DNA of 64,000 bases from Candidatus Omnitrophota bacterium (GTDB lineage: Bacteria > Ratteibacteria > UBA8468 > B48-G9 > JAFGKM01), in contig JAMWDI010000005.1 in the NCBI GenBank assembly GCA_023819375.1, positions 136,423 to 200,422 of the forward strand, written 5' to 3'. Positions 41,420-50,586 of this stretch are shown piece after piece. The notes below the pieces were generated by a model that saw only the letters and a program-made list of their open reading frames with translations, ran no database searches and had not been told where the DNA came from. Positions within the stretch are counted from its first letter, which is position 1. Every line of letters starts with the position of its first letter. The position numbers and the translations under genes are program-made.

Positions 41420-42062
41420 AATATCTCCTTCATTACTAAGTGCTGATTTTTCAAAACTTGGAGAAGAAGTAAAAAAAATTACAGAGGCAGGTGCTGATTT
41501 AATACATTTTGATGTTATGGATGGACATTTTGTTCCGAATATAACTTTTGGGCCTTTAATTCTTAAAAGCATAAGGAAATTTACACATCTTCCTCTTGAA
41601 GCACATTTAATGATAACAAATCCTGAGAAATACTGGAAGGAGTTTGCTGATAGTGGAGCAGATATAATTGGAATACATATAGAGTGTAAAGTTGACCATC
41701 TTTCAATAATTAAAGAAATACAGCAATATGGAAAGAAGGCTTGTATTGTTATTAATCCTCCTACTCCTGTTGAAAAAATATATCCAGTTCTTAAATATGT
41801 TGACATGGTTTTAATAATGACTGTAAATCCTGGCTTTGGAGGACAGAAATTTATCTATGAGGTTGTAGAAAAAATAAGGAAAGTTGATGAATATAGGAAA
41901 ATGGAAAAATTAGATTTTGAAATTGAGGTTGATGGTGGAATAAATCGTGAGACCTCAAAAATTGTTATAGAAAATGGTGCAGATATCCTTGTTTCTGGTT
42001 TTTACATTTTTTCTGGGAAGGACTATAAAGAAAGAATAGAGAGTTTAAGATGGAAAAAATAA
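41412..42062 (+). CDS. rpe: Ribulose-phosphate 3-epimerase
   Basis: The start is ATG 41412 (MVKISPSLLSADFSKLGEE), preceded by TTGGAGAAAAAT. The 216-residue product has the Rpe motifs HFDVMDGHFVPNITFGP, LEAHLMITNP, MTVNPGFGGQKFI and IEVDGGIN, with His and Asp residues for Zn/Fe binding and acid-base catalysis. It interconverts ribulose 5-phosphate and xylulose 5-phosphate in the pentose phosphate pathway. It overlaps both the permease gene before and hisD after, forming a compact run. Confidence 0.96.
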   Translation: MVKISPSLLSADFSKLGEEVKKITEAGADLIHFDVMDGHFVPNITFGPLILKSIRKFTHLPLEAHLMITNPEKYWKEFADSGADIIGIHIECKVDHLSIIKEIQQYGKKACIVINPPTPVEKIYPVLKYVDMVLIMTVNPGFGGQKFIYEVVEKIRKVDEYRKMEKLDFEIEVDGGINRETSKIVIENGADILVSGFYIFSGKDYKERIESLRWKK

Positions 42063-43240
42063 ATTTTGAAGAACTAAAGAAAATAGTTTTAGAAGAGGAA
42101 GAAGTAGAAAAACAGGTAAAAGATATAATTGAAAAGGTCAAAAAAGAAAAAGATAAGGCTCTCTTTTATTTCACAGAATTATTTGATAAAGTCAAATTGA
42201 AAAGTTTAAAACTTGAAAAAAAGGAAAAGGAAGAAGGTAGAAAAATTTTAAAGGGAGAAATTTTTAAAGTTGTTAAAAAAGTTAAAGAAAGGATAGAAAA
42301 GTACCACAATAAGCAGATACCAAAGGGCTTCAAAATAAAAGAAAGGGATATTGAAATTGAATTTAAATTTTCTCCAGTAGAAAAGGTTGGAATATATATT
42401 CCAGGAGGGCAGGCTCCTTTAATTTCAACAGTTTTAATGACAGTAATTCCTGCAAAAATAGCAGGTGTAAAAAAAATTTATGTTTCATCTCCACCCTCTT
42501 TTAATGGAAAAATAAATCCATTAATTGTTGGTATATGTGACTACCTTGAAGTTGACGAAATTTTCCAGATAGGAGGAGCACAGGCAATTTCTGCTTTTGC
42601 TTTTGGAACAGAAACAGTTCCTAAAGTTGATCTTATAGCAGGACCTGGAAATAAATATGTAAATACCGCTAAAAGGCTATTGTTCGGAAAAACTGGAATT
42701 GATTTACTTGCTGGTCCAAGTGAATTAGTTATTTTTTCAGATGGATCTGGAAGAAAAGAATTTATAGAGTATGATCTGAAAGCCCAAATTGAACATACAG
42801 AGGGATTAGGAATTTTAATAACAACTGATGAAAAACTTGGTAAAAGTTTAGCAAAAAATATTGAAAAAGGGTACTGGATAAAGGTAAAAGATGAAAAGGA
42901 GGCCATTGAGATAATAAATTATATTTCTCCTGAACATTTACAAATAATTTCAAAAAATCCTAAAATTTTTGTTGATAACTGTAAATGTGGAGCAATTTTT
43001 ATTGGAGAATATACATCAACTACAATTGGGGATTACTTTGCAGGTCCTTCCCATGTTTTACCAACTGGAAAAACAGCAAGTTTTTTGTCTGGTCTCTCTG
43101 TTTATACCTTTTTGAGAAGTTTTGCAATTGTTAAATGCGAAAGGACTTTTATAAAAAAATATGGAGAATATATTAAAAAAATTGCTGAAATAGAAGGGCT
43201 TAAAAACCATAAAAAATCTATTGAAATAAGGGTAAAATAA
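42050..43240 (+). CDS. hisD: Histidinol dehydrogenase
   Basis: The 396-residue product shows the HisD signatures: VGIYIPGGQAPLISTVLMTVIPAKIAGV, IFQIGGAQAISAFAFGTETVPKVDLIAGPGNKYV, GPSELVIF with catalytic His in the IEHTEGLG segment, and DYFAGPSHVLPT. It carries out the last two oxidations to histidine, NAD- and Zn-dependent. It overlaps rpe by 13 bp and is isolated from other his genes in the window. The length is slightly below the usual 430 residues. Confidence 0.96.
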   Translation: MEKINFEELKKIVLEEEEVEKQVKDIIEKVKKEKDKALFYFTELFDKVKLKSLKLEKKEKEEGRKILKGEIFKVVKKVKERIEKYHNKQIPKGFKIKERDIEIEFKFSPVEKVGIYIPGGQAPLISTVLMTVIPAKIAGVKKIYVSSPPSFNGKINPLIVGICDYLEVDEIFQIGGAQAISAFAFGTETVPKVDLIAGPGNKYVNTAKRLLFGKTGIDLLAGPSELVIFSDGSGRKEFIEYDLKAQIEHTEGLGILITTDEKLGKSLAKNIEKGYWIKVKDEKEAIEIINYISPEHLQIISKNPKIFVDNCKCGAIFIGEYTSTTIGDYFAGPSHVLPTGKTASFLSGLSVYTFLRSFAIVKCERTFIKKYGEYIKKIAEIEGLKNHKKSIEIRVK

Positions 43241-43257
43241 TCCAAAAGGAGAAGAGA

Positions 43258-44007
43258 ATGGAAAAAATTATAACAGAGGGAATTATTAAAAGTTATATGG
43301 ATGATTTACTTAAAAATATAGAAGTTGATGTTGTAATTGTAGGTGCAGGACCAAGTGGACTTGTATGTGGATATTTTTTAACAAAGAACGGAGTTAAAAG
43401 TATTATTTTTGAGAGAAATTTAAAAATTGGAGGGGGAATGCCAGGAGGAGGAATGATGTTTAATAAAATTGTCGTTCAAGAGGAGGCAATGGAAATTTTG
43501 AAAGAGTTTAAAATAAGATACAAAAAATTCAAAGAAAAATATTATATACTGGATGCCATAGAAACAATTTCAGGAATTACATATAAAACAATAAGAGAAG
43601 GAGTTAAAATTTTCAATCTAATTAATGTTGAAGATGTTGTCATAAGGGATGAAAAAATAAGTGGAGTTGTTATAAATTGGACAAGCGCTTCAATAGCAAA
43701 ATTCCATGTAGATCCATTATCAATTATTTCAAAATATGTTGTTGATGCAACTGGTCACGATTGTGAAATATGTAAAATTGTTGAAAAAAAAGTTGGTGGA
43801 ATAAAGGTTATGGGCGAAAAATCTATGTGGGCTGAAAAAGGTGAAAAAGAGATAGTTGAAAATACAAAAGAAATATATCCTGGTTTAATTGTTTGCGGAA
43901 TGGCTGCAAATGCTTTCTTTGGTTCACCGAGAATGGGAGCAATTTTTGGTGGTATGTTTTTATCTGGCAAAAAGGCATCTGAAATTATAATCAAATCAAT
44001 AAAATGA
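43258..44007 (+). CDS. thi4: Thiazole synthase Thi4 (sulfide-dependent type)
   Basis: The 249-residue product has the FAD/NAD-binding DVVIVGAGPSGLVCGYFL, KIGGGMPGGGMMFNKIVVQ and a C-terminal GAIFGGMFLSGKKAS, all Thi4 features. At the position where yeast Thi4 has its suicidal cysteine, here the sequence is FHVDPL (His at about residue 150), as in archaeal and anaerobic bacterial enzymes that use external sulfide with iron catalytically. It makes the adenylated thiazole of thiamine from NAD and glycine. AAAGGAG is the RBS. Its stop overlaps the next gene's ATG. Confidence 0.92.
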   Translation: MEKIITEGIIKSYMDDLLKNIEVDVVIVGAGPSGLVCGYFLTKNGVKSIIFERNLKIGGGMPGGGMMFNKIVVQEEAMEILKEFKIRYKKFKEKYYILDAIETISGITYKTIREGVKIFNLINVEDVVIRDEKISGVVINWTSASIAKFHVDPLSIISKYVVDATGHDCEICKIVEKKVGGIKVMGEKSMWAEKGEKEIVENTKEIYPGLIVCGMAANAFFGSPRMGAIFGGMFLSGKKASEIIIKSIK

Positions 44008-44390
44008 TAGAAAAGGGAAAGGTAATTGAAATTAAAGGAAATAACGCTTTTGTATTAATAGAGGAAAAAGAAAAATGTAAAAATTGCAATTTATGTAAGA
44101 AAATTATTCCTCGACAGCCAATTATAGAGGCAGAAAATTATATAAAAGCTAATATTGGGGAAAATGTTGAAATTGAAATTAATGAAGATTATTTGTTAAA
44201 AATTTTTCTTTATATATATGGAATTCCCCTTACTGGTTTTATTCTCGCTGCTTTAATTTCCTATTTTTTAAAAACACCTTTTAAAATCTTTATTTTTTTG
44301 TCAATTCTAATAATTTTCTGGATTTTAGGATTTAAAAAGGGGAAAAAATTATCTGAAGAAATAAAGCCCAAAATTATAAAAAAGATTTAA
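44004..44390 (+). CDS. RseC/MucC-like membrane protein
   Basis: The 128-residue product has an N-terminal beta-rich part with KCKNCNLCKK (C-x2-C-x2-C), then two transmembrane helices (about 70-110) and a basic tail (GFKKGKKLS). This is the SoxR-reducing-system protein RseC family. RseC relatives support redox control or Rnf-associated functions; here no rnf genes are nearby. Overlap ATGA with thi4 indicates co-transcription. Confidence 0.82.
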   Translation: MIEKGKVIEIKGNNAFVLIEEKEKCKNCNLCKKIIPRQPIIEAENYIKANIGENVEIEINEDYLLKIFLYIYGIPLTGFILAALISYFLKTPFKIFIFLSILIIFWILGFKKGKKLSEEIKPKIIKKI

Positions 44391-44445
44391 AATTGAAAAG
44401 AAAAAGAAAGAAAGGTATAAAAATATTAAGAAAAAGGGGGTAGAA

Positions 44446-45009
44446 ATGGTACCTGCTTCTGAACTTAAAGAGGGGATGATAATAAAGAGAGAGGAGAAAT
44501 TATATAAAGTTATGGAGGTAGAAACAAAGGCAAGAACCGCACAATTTTCAAGTTATACTCATTTAAAGTTGCAAGATCTTAAAACAGGCCACATTTATGA
44601 TATAAGAGTTTCACCGGACGAGAAAATTGAAAATGTTGACATTGAAGAAATAGAAATGGAATACAGTTATTCAGATGGAGAAAATTTCTATTTCATCCAT
44701 CCTGATACCTTTGAAATAATTGAATTACCTTCATATACAATTGGTGATTTCAAAAAATTTATGAAAGAGGGGATAAAATTGAAAATTCAAATATATGAGG
44801 GTAATCCTATCAGTGTTCTTATACCAGAATATGTAGAGTTAAAAGTAATCACAACAGGAGAAGGATTAAAAGGTGGAACAGATAATACCTGGAAAAGCGC
44901 AACTCTTGAAAATGGGATGGAAATACTTGTTCCTCAATTCATAAAAGAAGGAGATATTATAAGAGTTTCAACAAAAACAGGTGAATATTTAGAAAGAGTT
45001 CATAAGTAG
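44446..45009 (+). CDS. efp: Elongation factor P family protein with atypical loop
   Basis: The 187-residue product has the three EF-P domains: KOW-like N-terminus (VPASELKEGMIIKREEKLYKVMEVE), OB domain (YSDGENFYFIHPDTFEIIELP) and C-terminal OB (GEGLKGGTDNTWKSATLENGMEILVPQFIKEGDII). In ordinary EF-P the first domain carries a PGKG-type loop with a modified Lys or Arg; here the equivalent segment is TKARTAQFSSYTHLKL, so the loop and tip are different. It is likely an EF-P paralogue relieving ribosome stalling, but the tip residue and modification are uncertain. AAAAAGGGGGT is the RBS. Confidence 0.85.
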   Translation: MVPASELKEGMIIKREEKLYKVMEVETKARTAQFSSYTHLKLQDLKTGHIYDIRVSPDEKIENVDIEEIEMEYSYSDGENFYFIHPDTFEIIELPSYTIGDFKKFMKEGIKLKIQIYEGNPISVLIPEYVELKVITTGEGLKGGTDNTWKSATLENGMEILVPQFIKEGDIIRVSTKTGEYLERVHK

Positions 45010-45245
45010 TTTTATAAGATTTTATTTAGAACTTTTTAATAAAAATTTAGGTTATTGTTTAGTGCGATATCTTCCCTGTTATATATCCATCCCCTCTACT
45101 TTTTTAACCAATTTCCAAAAATTTTTTATCATACCTTTACCCTTTTGTTCACATATACATTAATCTTACTAAAACATCTTTTTAATCATATAATCAATGT
45201 TTCATTTATTAAACACTATGTCTTAACCTAAAAAGAGTTTATAAC
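45010..45245. other. Non-coding stretch between efp and tRNA-Phe
   Basis: No gene or clear hairpin-plus-T terminator is seen in these 236 bases. They are AT-rich with short C-runs near 45092-45097 and lead directly into the tRNA-Phe promoter. Confidence 0.5.
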
Positions 45246-45274
45246 TTGACAAAAAATTTATAAACTGGTATTTT
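45246..45274 (+). promoter_or_regulatory. Promoter of tRNA-Phe
   Basis: TTGACA (45246-45251) and TATTTT (45269-45274) are 17 bp apart and end 11 bp before the first tRNA base. Confidence 0.7.
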
Positions 45275-45285
45275 ATTTTGTTGTA

Positions 45286-45357
45286 GCCGGGGTAGCTCAG
45301 TGGTAGAGCGCAGCCCTGAAAAGGCTGGCGTGGGCAGTTCGATTCTGCCCCCCGGCA
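45286..45357 (+). tRNA. tRNA-Phe (anticodon GAA)
   Basis: Acceptor GCCGGGG pairs with CCCCGGC, the D-arm is AGCTC...GAGC, the anticodon stem-loop CAGCC-CTGAAAA-GGCTG reads GAA, and the T-arm contains GGCAG-TTCGATT-CTGCC. The discriminator is A. CCA is not directly encoded after it (AACCA follows). Confidence 0.95.
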
Positions 45358-45403
45358 ACCAAAAATTGGACAAAAACCAGCCTGAAAAGGAAAGGAAAAA
45401 ATA

Positions 45404-48400
45404 ATGGATTATTATGAAGAACTTCTTTTACGTTTAAAACTTTTAAATCCTGGGACAAAATTTTTCTTAAGTAGATTATTAAATAGGGAAAAGGTAATTT
45501 TTCTTGAAAGCCTTATTGAGATACTTAAAAAAATTAATGAAAAGGAAGAGGAGGTAAGGCATTTAACAAGAGAGAATATGATTAAAAAAACAGAAGAAAT
45601 GAGAAAATTGATTTCTAAAGGAGAACCTCTTGATAATTTTCTTGTTGATGCTTTTGCCCTTGTTAGAGAAGCTGCGAGAAGAACATTAAATATGAGGCAT
45701 TTTGATGTTCAAATTATAGGAGGGATAGTTTTGCATTATGGTAAAATAGCAGAAATGGCAACAGGTGAAGGTAAAACACTTGTAGCAACATTACCTTTAT
45801 TTTTAAATGCTCTTTCAGGAAAGGGATGCCATCTTGTGACAGTAAATGATTATCTTGCAAAAAGAGATACTCAATGGATGGGTCCTATTTACGATTATCT
45901 TGGACTATCTGTTGGATGTATTGTATCTTATAAAGAAACAAAAGATCGATATTCTTCTATTGCTTATAAATTTGATCCAACTCATCTTCCTCCTGATTCA
46001 AGATTTTTATATTTAAGACCTATTTCAAGAAAAGAAGCATATTTATGTGATATTACTTATGGCACTGGTAGTGAATTTGGCTTTGATTATTTGAGAGATA
46101 ATATGGCTATAAGAAAAGAAGATCAAGTTCAAAGAGAATTGAATTATGCAATTATAGATGAAGTAGATTCAATTTTAATTGATGAGGCTCGAACTCCTTT
46201 AATAATCTCTGGCCCAAGCGAGGAAAGTCCATCTTTATATTATGAAGTTGACCGTCTTGTAAGAAAACTTGTAAAAGATAAAGATTATATTGTTGATGAA
46301 GAAAATCAAATCGCCACTTTAACAGAAGAAGGGATAAAAAAATGTGAAAAACTTTTAAATATAAGCAATTTATTTGATGGGACACACACAGAACTTGTCC
46401 ACCATATAAATCAAGCATTGCGTGCCCATAATTTCTTTAAAAAAGATAAAGAATATGTTGTAAAAGATGGGCAGGTAATAATTGTTGATGAATTTACTGG
46501 AAGATTAATGCCTGGAAGAAGGTGGTCTGATGGTCTTCATCAAGCAATAGAAGCAAAGGAAGGTTTGAAAATTGAGAGTGAAAATCAAACACTAGCAACA
46601 ATTACCTATCAAAATTACTTTAAACTTTATAAGAAAATTGCTGGTATGACAGGGACTGCTTTAACAGAAGCACTTGAATTTAAAGAGATTTATAAACTTG
46701 ATGTAATAGTAATTCCAACAAATAAACCTTTAAGAAGAACAGAATATGACGATGAAATTTATGCAACAGAAAGGGAAAAATTTAATGCAATAGTTCGTGA
46801 AGTAGAAGAAATGTATAAAATAGGAAGACCTGTTCTTATAGGGACTATTTCAATAGAAAAAGCAGAAAAATTGAGTAAACTCCTTGAAAAGAAAAATATA
46901 CCTCACAAAGTTTTGCATGGGAAAAATCATGAAGCAGAGGCAGCAATAATTGCTCAAGCAGGGAAATTTAAAGCAGTTACTATTGCAACCCAAATGGCTG
47001 GTAGAGGTGTTGACATAATTCTTGGAGGAAACCCTGAAATTCTTGCAAGAGAAGAAACAATCAAAGTTTTATGGAGTAGAAAAAAAGATAAAAAACAAGT
47101 TAAAAGTGAATTTATAGAAATTATAAATGAAATTGAAGAAAAATATAGGAATAGATTGGAAGAAATTGAACAAAAATTTTCACAGCAATTAAAAAATTTA
47201 AAAGAAAAAATTACAGAAAAGGAAAAAATTATCTCAAACATAGAAAAGGAAATAAGGGACAAATTTGAAGAAGAAATTTTTAAGAAAATTGGAGGAGAAA
47301 GATTTGAAAAGTATAAAGGGAAACTAATAAAGTTAAAATCAATTTATGAAGCCAATAATCAAAAATTGCAAGAATTAAATGTCCAATTTAAAGACAAACC
47401 GGAAAGATTAAAAGAAATAAAAGAAACAACAGGGAAAAGTTTTAGAGAGTATGTCAATTTTAAAAATTATATAAAGAGAATTTTTGGAATTTATACAAGA
47501 GAAGATATAGAGGAAAAGAGAAAATTATTTCTTGAATTTTTAGAAAAGGAAGAATTTAACAACCAATTTTTAACGCATTTAGAAGATTTTAAAAAAGTTA
47601 TAATTTCTTATTTAAAAATCCTTGAAGATACCTATCCTGATATACTCCTGAAGGAAGAAACAGAAAAGGCAAAAAAAAGAATTACAAGATATACTGATTT
47701 TCTTGAAGAAATCAAAATATCATCTACAGAAAAAAATTTTGCTGAAATAAAAGATAAAGAATTTCAATTTTATAAAGTTTTAGAAGATTCCCTAATAGAA
47801 ATTGAGAAAAAAATCTATGAAAAAATCTATCCATCATATCTGGAAATGGAAAAAGAATATGAGCAATTGATAAGAGAGTATGAAAGAGAACAAATAAAAT
47901 ATACAGAAGAATTAAAACTCGCAAGAGAAGCGTATGAAAAAGAAAGAGGACAATATGAAGAGGAATGGAAAAAAATAAAAGAAGAAATGGAAAGACGGCC
48001 GGAAGAATTTAAAGAAATTTACAACGAATTACTTGAAAAATATAAAAAGCCGTGGGAAGAAGAACATAAAAAAGTTGTAGAACTTGGGGGCCTTCATATA
48101 ATTGGGAGTGAAAGATATGAAGCAAGAAGAATAGATAATCAATTGAAAGGAAGAGCAGGAAGACAAGGAGATCCTGGTTCATCAAAATTTTTCCTTTCCT
48201 TAGAAGATGATCTTTTAAGAATTTTTGGGGGTGAAAGGTTAAAGGGATTGATGGGGAAATTGCCTGAAGGAGAAAAAATAACGCATCCTTTAATAACGAA
48301 GATGATAAATAACGCTCAGAAGAAGGTAGAAGGGAGAAATTTTGAAATAAGAAAAAATCTTTTTGAATTTGATAATGTTTTAAATGAGCAAAGAAATATA

Positions 48401-49144
48401 ATTTATTCAATAAGGCAGGATATTCTTGAAAATAAAAATCTTTCTCAGTATATAAATGATTATGTTGACGAAATAGTAGATACTGCTTTTGATGAATTTC
48501 TTAATGAAAAAATTAAACCTTATATGTGGAATATTGATGGACTTTGTAAATATTTCAAAACAAAATTTGGAATAGATATTGAAATTAAAAAAGAAGATAT
48601 TCCAAAAATAGATATTGTCTGGAGAGAAAAATTTAAGGAACATGTAAAGAACATTTTCAAAAATATTATTGAGGAAAAAGAAAAACAAATTGGAGAATTT
48701 TTTGAAGAAATAAAAAGGTTTATATTCCTTCAAAGCATTGATAATAGATGGAAAGCACATTTGAAAGCAATGGATGAATTAAGAGAAGGAATAGGCTTAA
48801 GAGCATATGCCCACAAAGATCCATTAATTGCCTATAAACATGAATCTTTTCAATATTTCCAAGAGATGTTAAAGGCAGTAAAAGAAGAGGTTATTGGATA
48901 TCTTTTAAAAATACAAATAACTGAAAAGGTCGCATTAAAAGTTAGAGAAACAGGAAGAAGAGAATTTATCCATCCAGAATATAATCAGTTTGAAACAGCA
49001 AAAAAAGAAATTCCGACAGCAACTATCACAAACCAAATGCCTGTTAAAGCTGCACCTATCAAAACTCAAAAAATAGGAAGAAATCAACCTTGCCCTTGTG
49101 GAAGTGGAAAAAAGTATAAACATTGTTGTGGAAAAAATGTTTAA
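45404..49144 (+). CDS. secA: Preprotein translocase ATPase SecA with a large coiled-coil insertion
   Basis: The 1246-residue product has all SecA landmarks: Walker A MATGEGKT (about 118-125), DITYGTGSEFGFDYLRDNM, the PPXD region, DEFTGRLMPGRRWSDG, QMAGRGVDIILGGNPE (about 530-547), GGLHIIGSERYEARRIDNQLKGRAGRQGDPGSS (from about 892) and a C-terminal zinc motif CPCGSGKKYKHCC. Between GGNPE and GGLHIIG lie about 335 residues, where E. coli has about 40; most of this is charged coiled coil. A smaller insert (FDPTHLPPDSRFLYLRPI) lies near residue 190. SecA drives Sec export at the inner membrane. It begins a run with dnaA and dnaN. Confidence 0.96.
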   Translation: MDYYEELLLRLKLLNPGTKFFLSRLLNREKVIFLESLIEILKKINEKEEEVRHLTRENMIKKTEEMRKLISKGEPLDNFLVDAFALVREAARRTLNMRHFDVQIIGGIVLHYGKIAEMATGEGKTLVATLPLFLNALSGKGCHLVTVNDYLAKRDTQWMGPIYDYLGLSVGCIVSYKETKDRYSSIAYKFDPTHLPPDSRFLYLRPISRKEAYLCDITYGTGSEFGFDYLRDNMAIRKEDQVQRELNYAIIDEVDSILIDEARTPLIISGPSEESPSLYYEVDRLVRKLVKDKDYIVDEENQIATLTEEGIKKCEKLLNISNLFDGTHTELVHHINQALRAHNFFKKDKEYVVKDGQVIIVDEFTGRLMPGRRWSDGLHQAIEAKEGLKIESENQTLATITYQNYFKLYKKIAGMTGTALTEALEFKEIYKLDVIVIPTNKPLRRTEYDDEIYATEREKFNAIVREVEEMYKIGRPVLIGTISIEKAEKLSKLLEKKNIPHKVLHGKNHEAEAAIIAQAGKFKAVTIATQMAGRGVDIILGGNPEILAREETIKVLWSRKKDKKQVKSEFIEIINEIEEKYRNRLEEIEQKFSQQLKNLKEKITEKEKIISNIEKEIRDKFEEEIFKKIGGERFEKYKGKLIKLKSIYEANNQKLQELNVQFKDKPERLKEIKETTGKSFREYVNFKNYIKRIFGIYTREDIEEKRKLFLEFLEKEEFNNQFLTHLEDFKKVIISYLKILEDTYPDILLKEETEKAKKRITRYTDFLEEIKISSTEKNFAEIKDKEFQFYKVLEDSLIEIEKKIYEKIYPSYLEMEKEYEQLIREYEREQIKYTEELKLAREAYEKERGQYEEEWKKIKEEMERRPEEFKEIYNELLEKYKKPWEEEHKKVVELGGLHIIGSERYEARRIDNQLKGRAGRQGDPGSSKFFLSLEDDLLRIFGGERLKGLMGKLPEGEKITHPLITKMINNAQKKVEGRNFEIRKNLFEFDNVLNEQRNIIYSIRQDILENKNLSQYINDYVDEIVDTAFDEFLNEKIKPYMWNIDGLCKYFKTKFGIDIEIKKEDIPKIDIVWREKFKEHVKNIFKNIIEEKEKQIGEFFEEIKRFIFLQSIDNRWKAHLKAMDELREGIGLRAYAHKDPLIAYKHESFQYFQEMLKAVKEEVIGYLLKIQITEKVALKVRETGRREFIHPEYNQFETAKKEIPTATITNQMPVKAAPIKTQKIGRNQPCPCGSGKKYKHCCGKNV

Positions 49145-49169
49145 ACTTATTTGAAAAAAGGGGTAAAAA

Positions 49170-50483
49170 ATGGAAAAAGAAAAATTTTTTTTGTGGGAAA
49201 CTGTTTTAAAAAATATAGAAAAAACCCTTAACAATTCAAGAACTTTTGATCTTTGGATAAAACCCTTGAAACTTGTAGATATAGAGGGAAATATAGTAAA
49301 AATTGAAATCCCAACACTTGCTTTTGAAAAAACATTTATGCAGTTTAAAGATCTTGTCAAAGAAGAATTTTATAAGGTTTTTGGCTTTGTTCCTGAATTT
49401 GAAATTATATATCCTATTATTGAAGGTCAGGAAGAAAAGGAAACTTCTTTTTCATTTGAGAATTTTTTAAACCCAGAATATACTTTTGAAAATTTTGTTG
49501 TCGGCCCCTGTAACCGTCTTGCACATGCTGCTTCTCTTGCTGTGGCTCAAACTCCTGGTATTGCTTATAATCCTCTTTTTCTTTACGGAGAGGTTGGACT
49601 TGGAAAAACACATTTAATGCAAGCAATAGGGCACTATGTAAAAAAAAGAAGCAATCTCAAAATTTTCTATATGCCTGCTGAGTATTTTGTAAATGAATTT
49701 ATAACAAGTATAAAAAATAAAACAACTCATATTTTCAGAAATAGATTTAGAAATTTAGATTACCTTTTAATAGATGATATACATTTTATTGCAGGGAAGG
49801 AAGGAACACAGGAAGAATTTTTTCACACATTTAATTTTCTTTACAACAATAGAAAACAGATAGTACTTTCAAGTGATAAACCACCAAAAGAAATAAAATT
49901 TTTAGAAAAGCGTTTAGTATCACGATTTGAATGGGGGCTAATTGTTGATTTACAAGTTCCAGATTTTGAAACAAGGGTAGCAATAATAAAAAAGAAGTGT
50001 GAATTAAGAAAAATTAATCTTCCAGAAGATCTTGTTTTTTACATTGCAGAAAAAATTAAGGATAATATAAGATTAATTGAAGGTGTTATAAATAGTTTGG
50101 CTGCTAGTTCTACTTTGTTAAATATGGAAATTGACAAAAATTTAATTGATGAAAATATTGAAAAATTATATAATTTTAAAAAAGAAGAAAAGAAAGTCAT
50201 AGGATTAAAGAAAATTACACAAGTTGTTTGTGAGTATTTTGGAATAACAGAAGAAGAAATAAAAAGTGAAAGAAGAGTAAAAAATATTATTTTGCCAAGA
50301 CAGATTGCTATGTATTTAAGTAGAGAATTTACAGAAAGTTCTTTAAACTCTATTGCTTTTGAATATGGTGTAAAGGATCATACAACTGTGTTGCATGCTT
50401 ATAGAAAGATAAAAAATTTAATTGAGAAGGATAAAAATTTAAAAGATGTTATAGAAACTTTAAAGGAAAGAATAAATGAATAA
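49170..50483 (+). CDS. dnaA: Chromosomal replication initiator DnaA
   Basis: The 437-residue product has domain I (FFLWETVLKNIEKTLNNSRTFDLWIKPL), Walker A GEVGLGKTHLMQAIGHY, Walker B LLIDDIHFIAGKEGTQEEFFHTFN and the domain IV DNA-binding signature GVKDHTTVLHAYRKI. Domain II is short. It opens replication at oriC by oligomerising on DnaA boxes. The gene starts 25 bp after secA, so any oriC is more likely in the dnaA-dnaN gap or elsewhere. GGGGTAAAAA serves as RBS. Confidence 0.98.
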   Translation: MEKEKFFLWETVLKNIEKTLNNSRTFDLWIKPLKLVDIEGNIVKIEIPTLAFEKTFMQFKDLVKEEFYKVFGFVPEFEIIYPIIEGQEEKETSFSFENFLNPEYTFENFVVGPCNRLAHAASLAVAQTPGIAYNPLFLYGEVGLGKTHLMQAIGHYVKKRSNLKIFYMPAEYFVNEFITSIKNKTTHIFRNRFRNLDYLLIDDIHFIAGKEGTQEEFFHTFNFLYNNRKQIVLSSDKPPKEIKFLEKRLVSRFEWGLIVDLQVPDFETRVAIIKKKCELRKINLPEDLVFYIAEKIKDNIRLIEGVINSLAASSTLLNMEIDKNLIDENIEKLYNFKKEEKKVIGLKKITQVVCEYFGITEEEIKSERRVKNIILPRQIAMYLSREFTESSLNSIAFEYGVKDHTTVLHAYRKIKNLIEKDKNLKDVIETLKERINE

Positions 50484-50586
50484 AAAATCCACATTTTTTT
50501 TACATTTTAAATATTTGACTATGAAAATTTTACACTTTTTCACAAAACCTTTTACTATTATTGTTAAAAATAAAAAGGAGTAAAAA
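50484..50586. promoter_or_regulatory. dnaA-dnaN intergenic gap with two weak DnaA-box-like sites
   Basis: AAATCCACA (50485-50493) and TTTTTCACA (50536-50544) are near matches to TTATNCACA. The gap is only 103 bp and very AT-rich. This is too little to call an origin, but it could hold a dnaN promoter under DnaA control. AAAAAGGAG before dnaN is the RBS. Confidence 0.35.

Noticed and set aside
41372-41806. 144-codon frame opposite rpe
   Set aside because: It mirrors the conserved Rpe sequence on the other strand and overlaps two good genes.
42541-42906. 121-codon frame opposite hisD
   Set aside because: It is fully antisense to conserved HisD catalytic motifs and has no own start signals.
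50484-50586. Chromosomal origin in the dnaA-dnaN gap
   Set aside because: Only two relaxed DnaA-box-like sites in 103 bp are seen and there is no cluster; this is too weak to call oriC.
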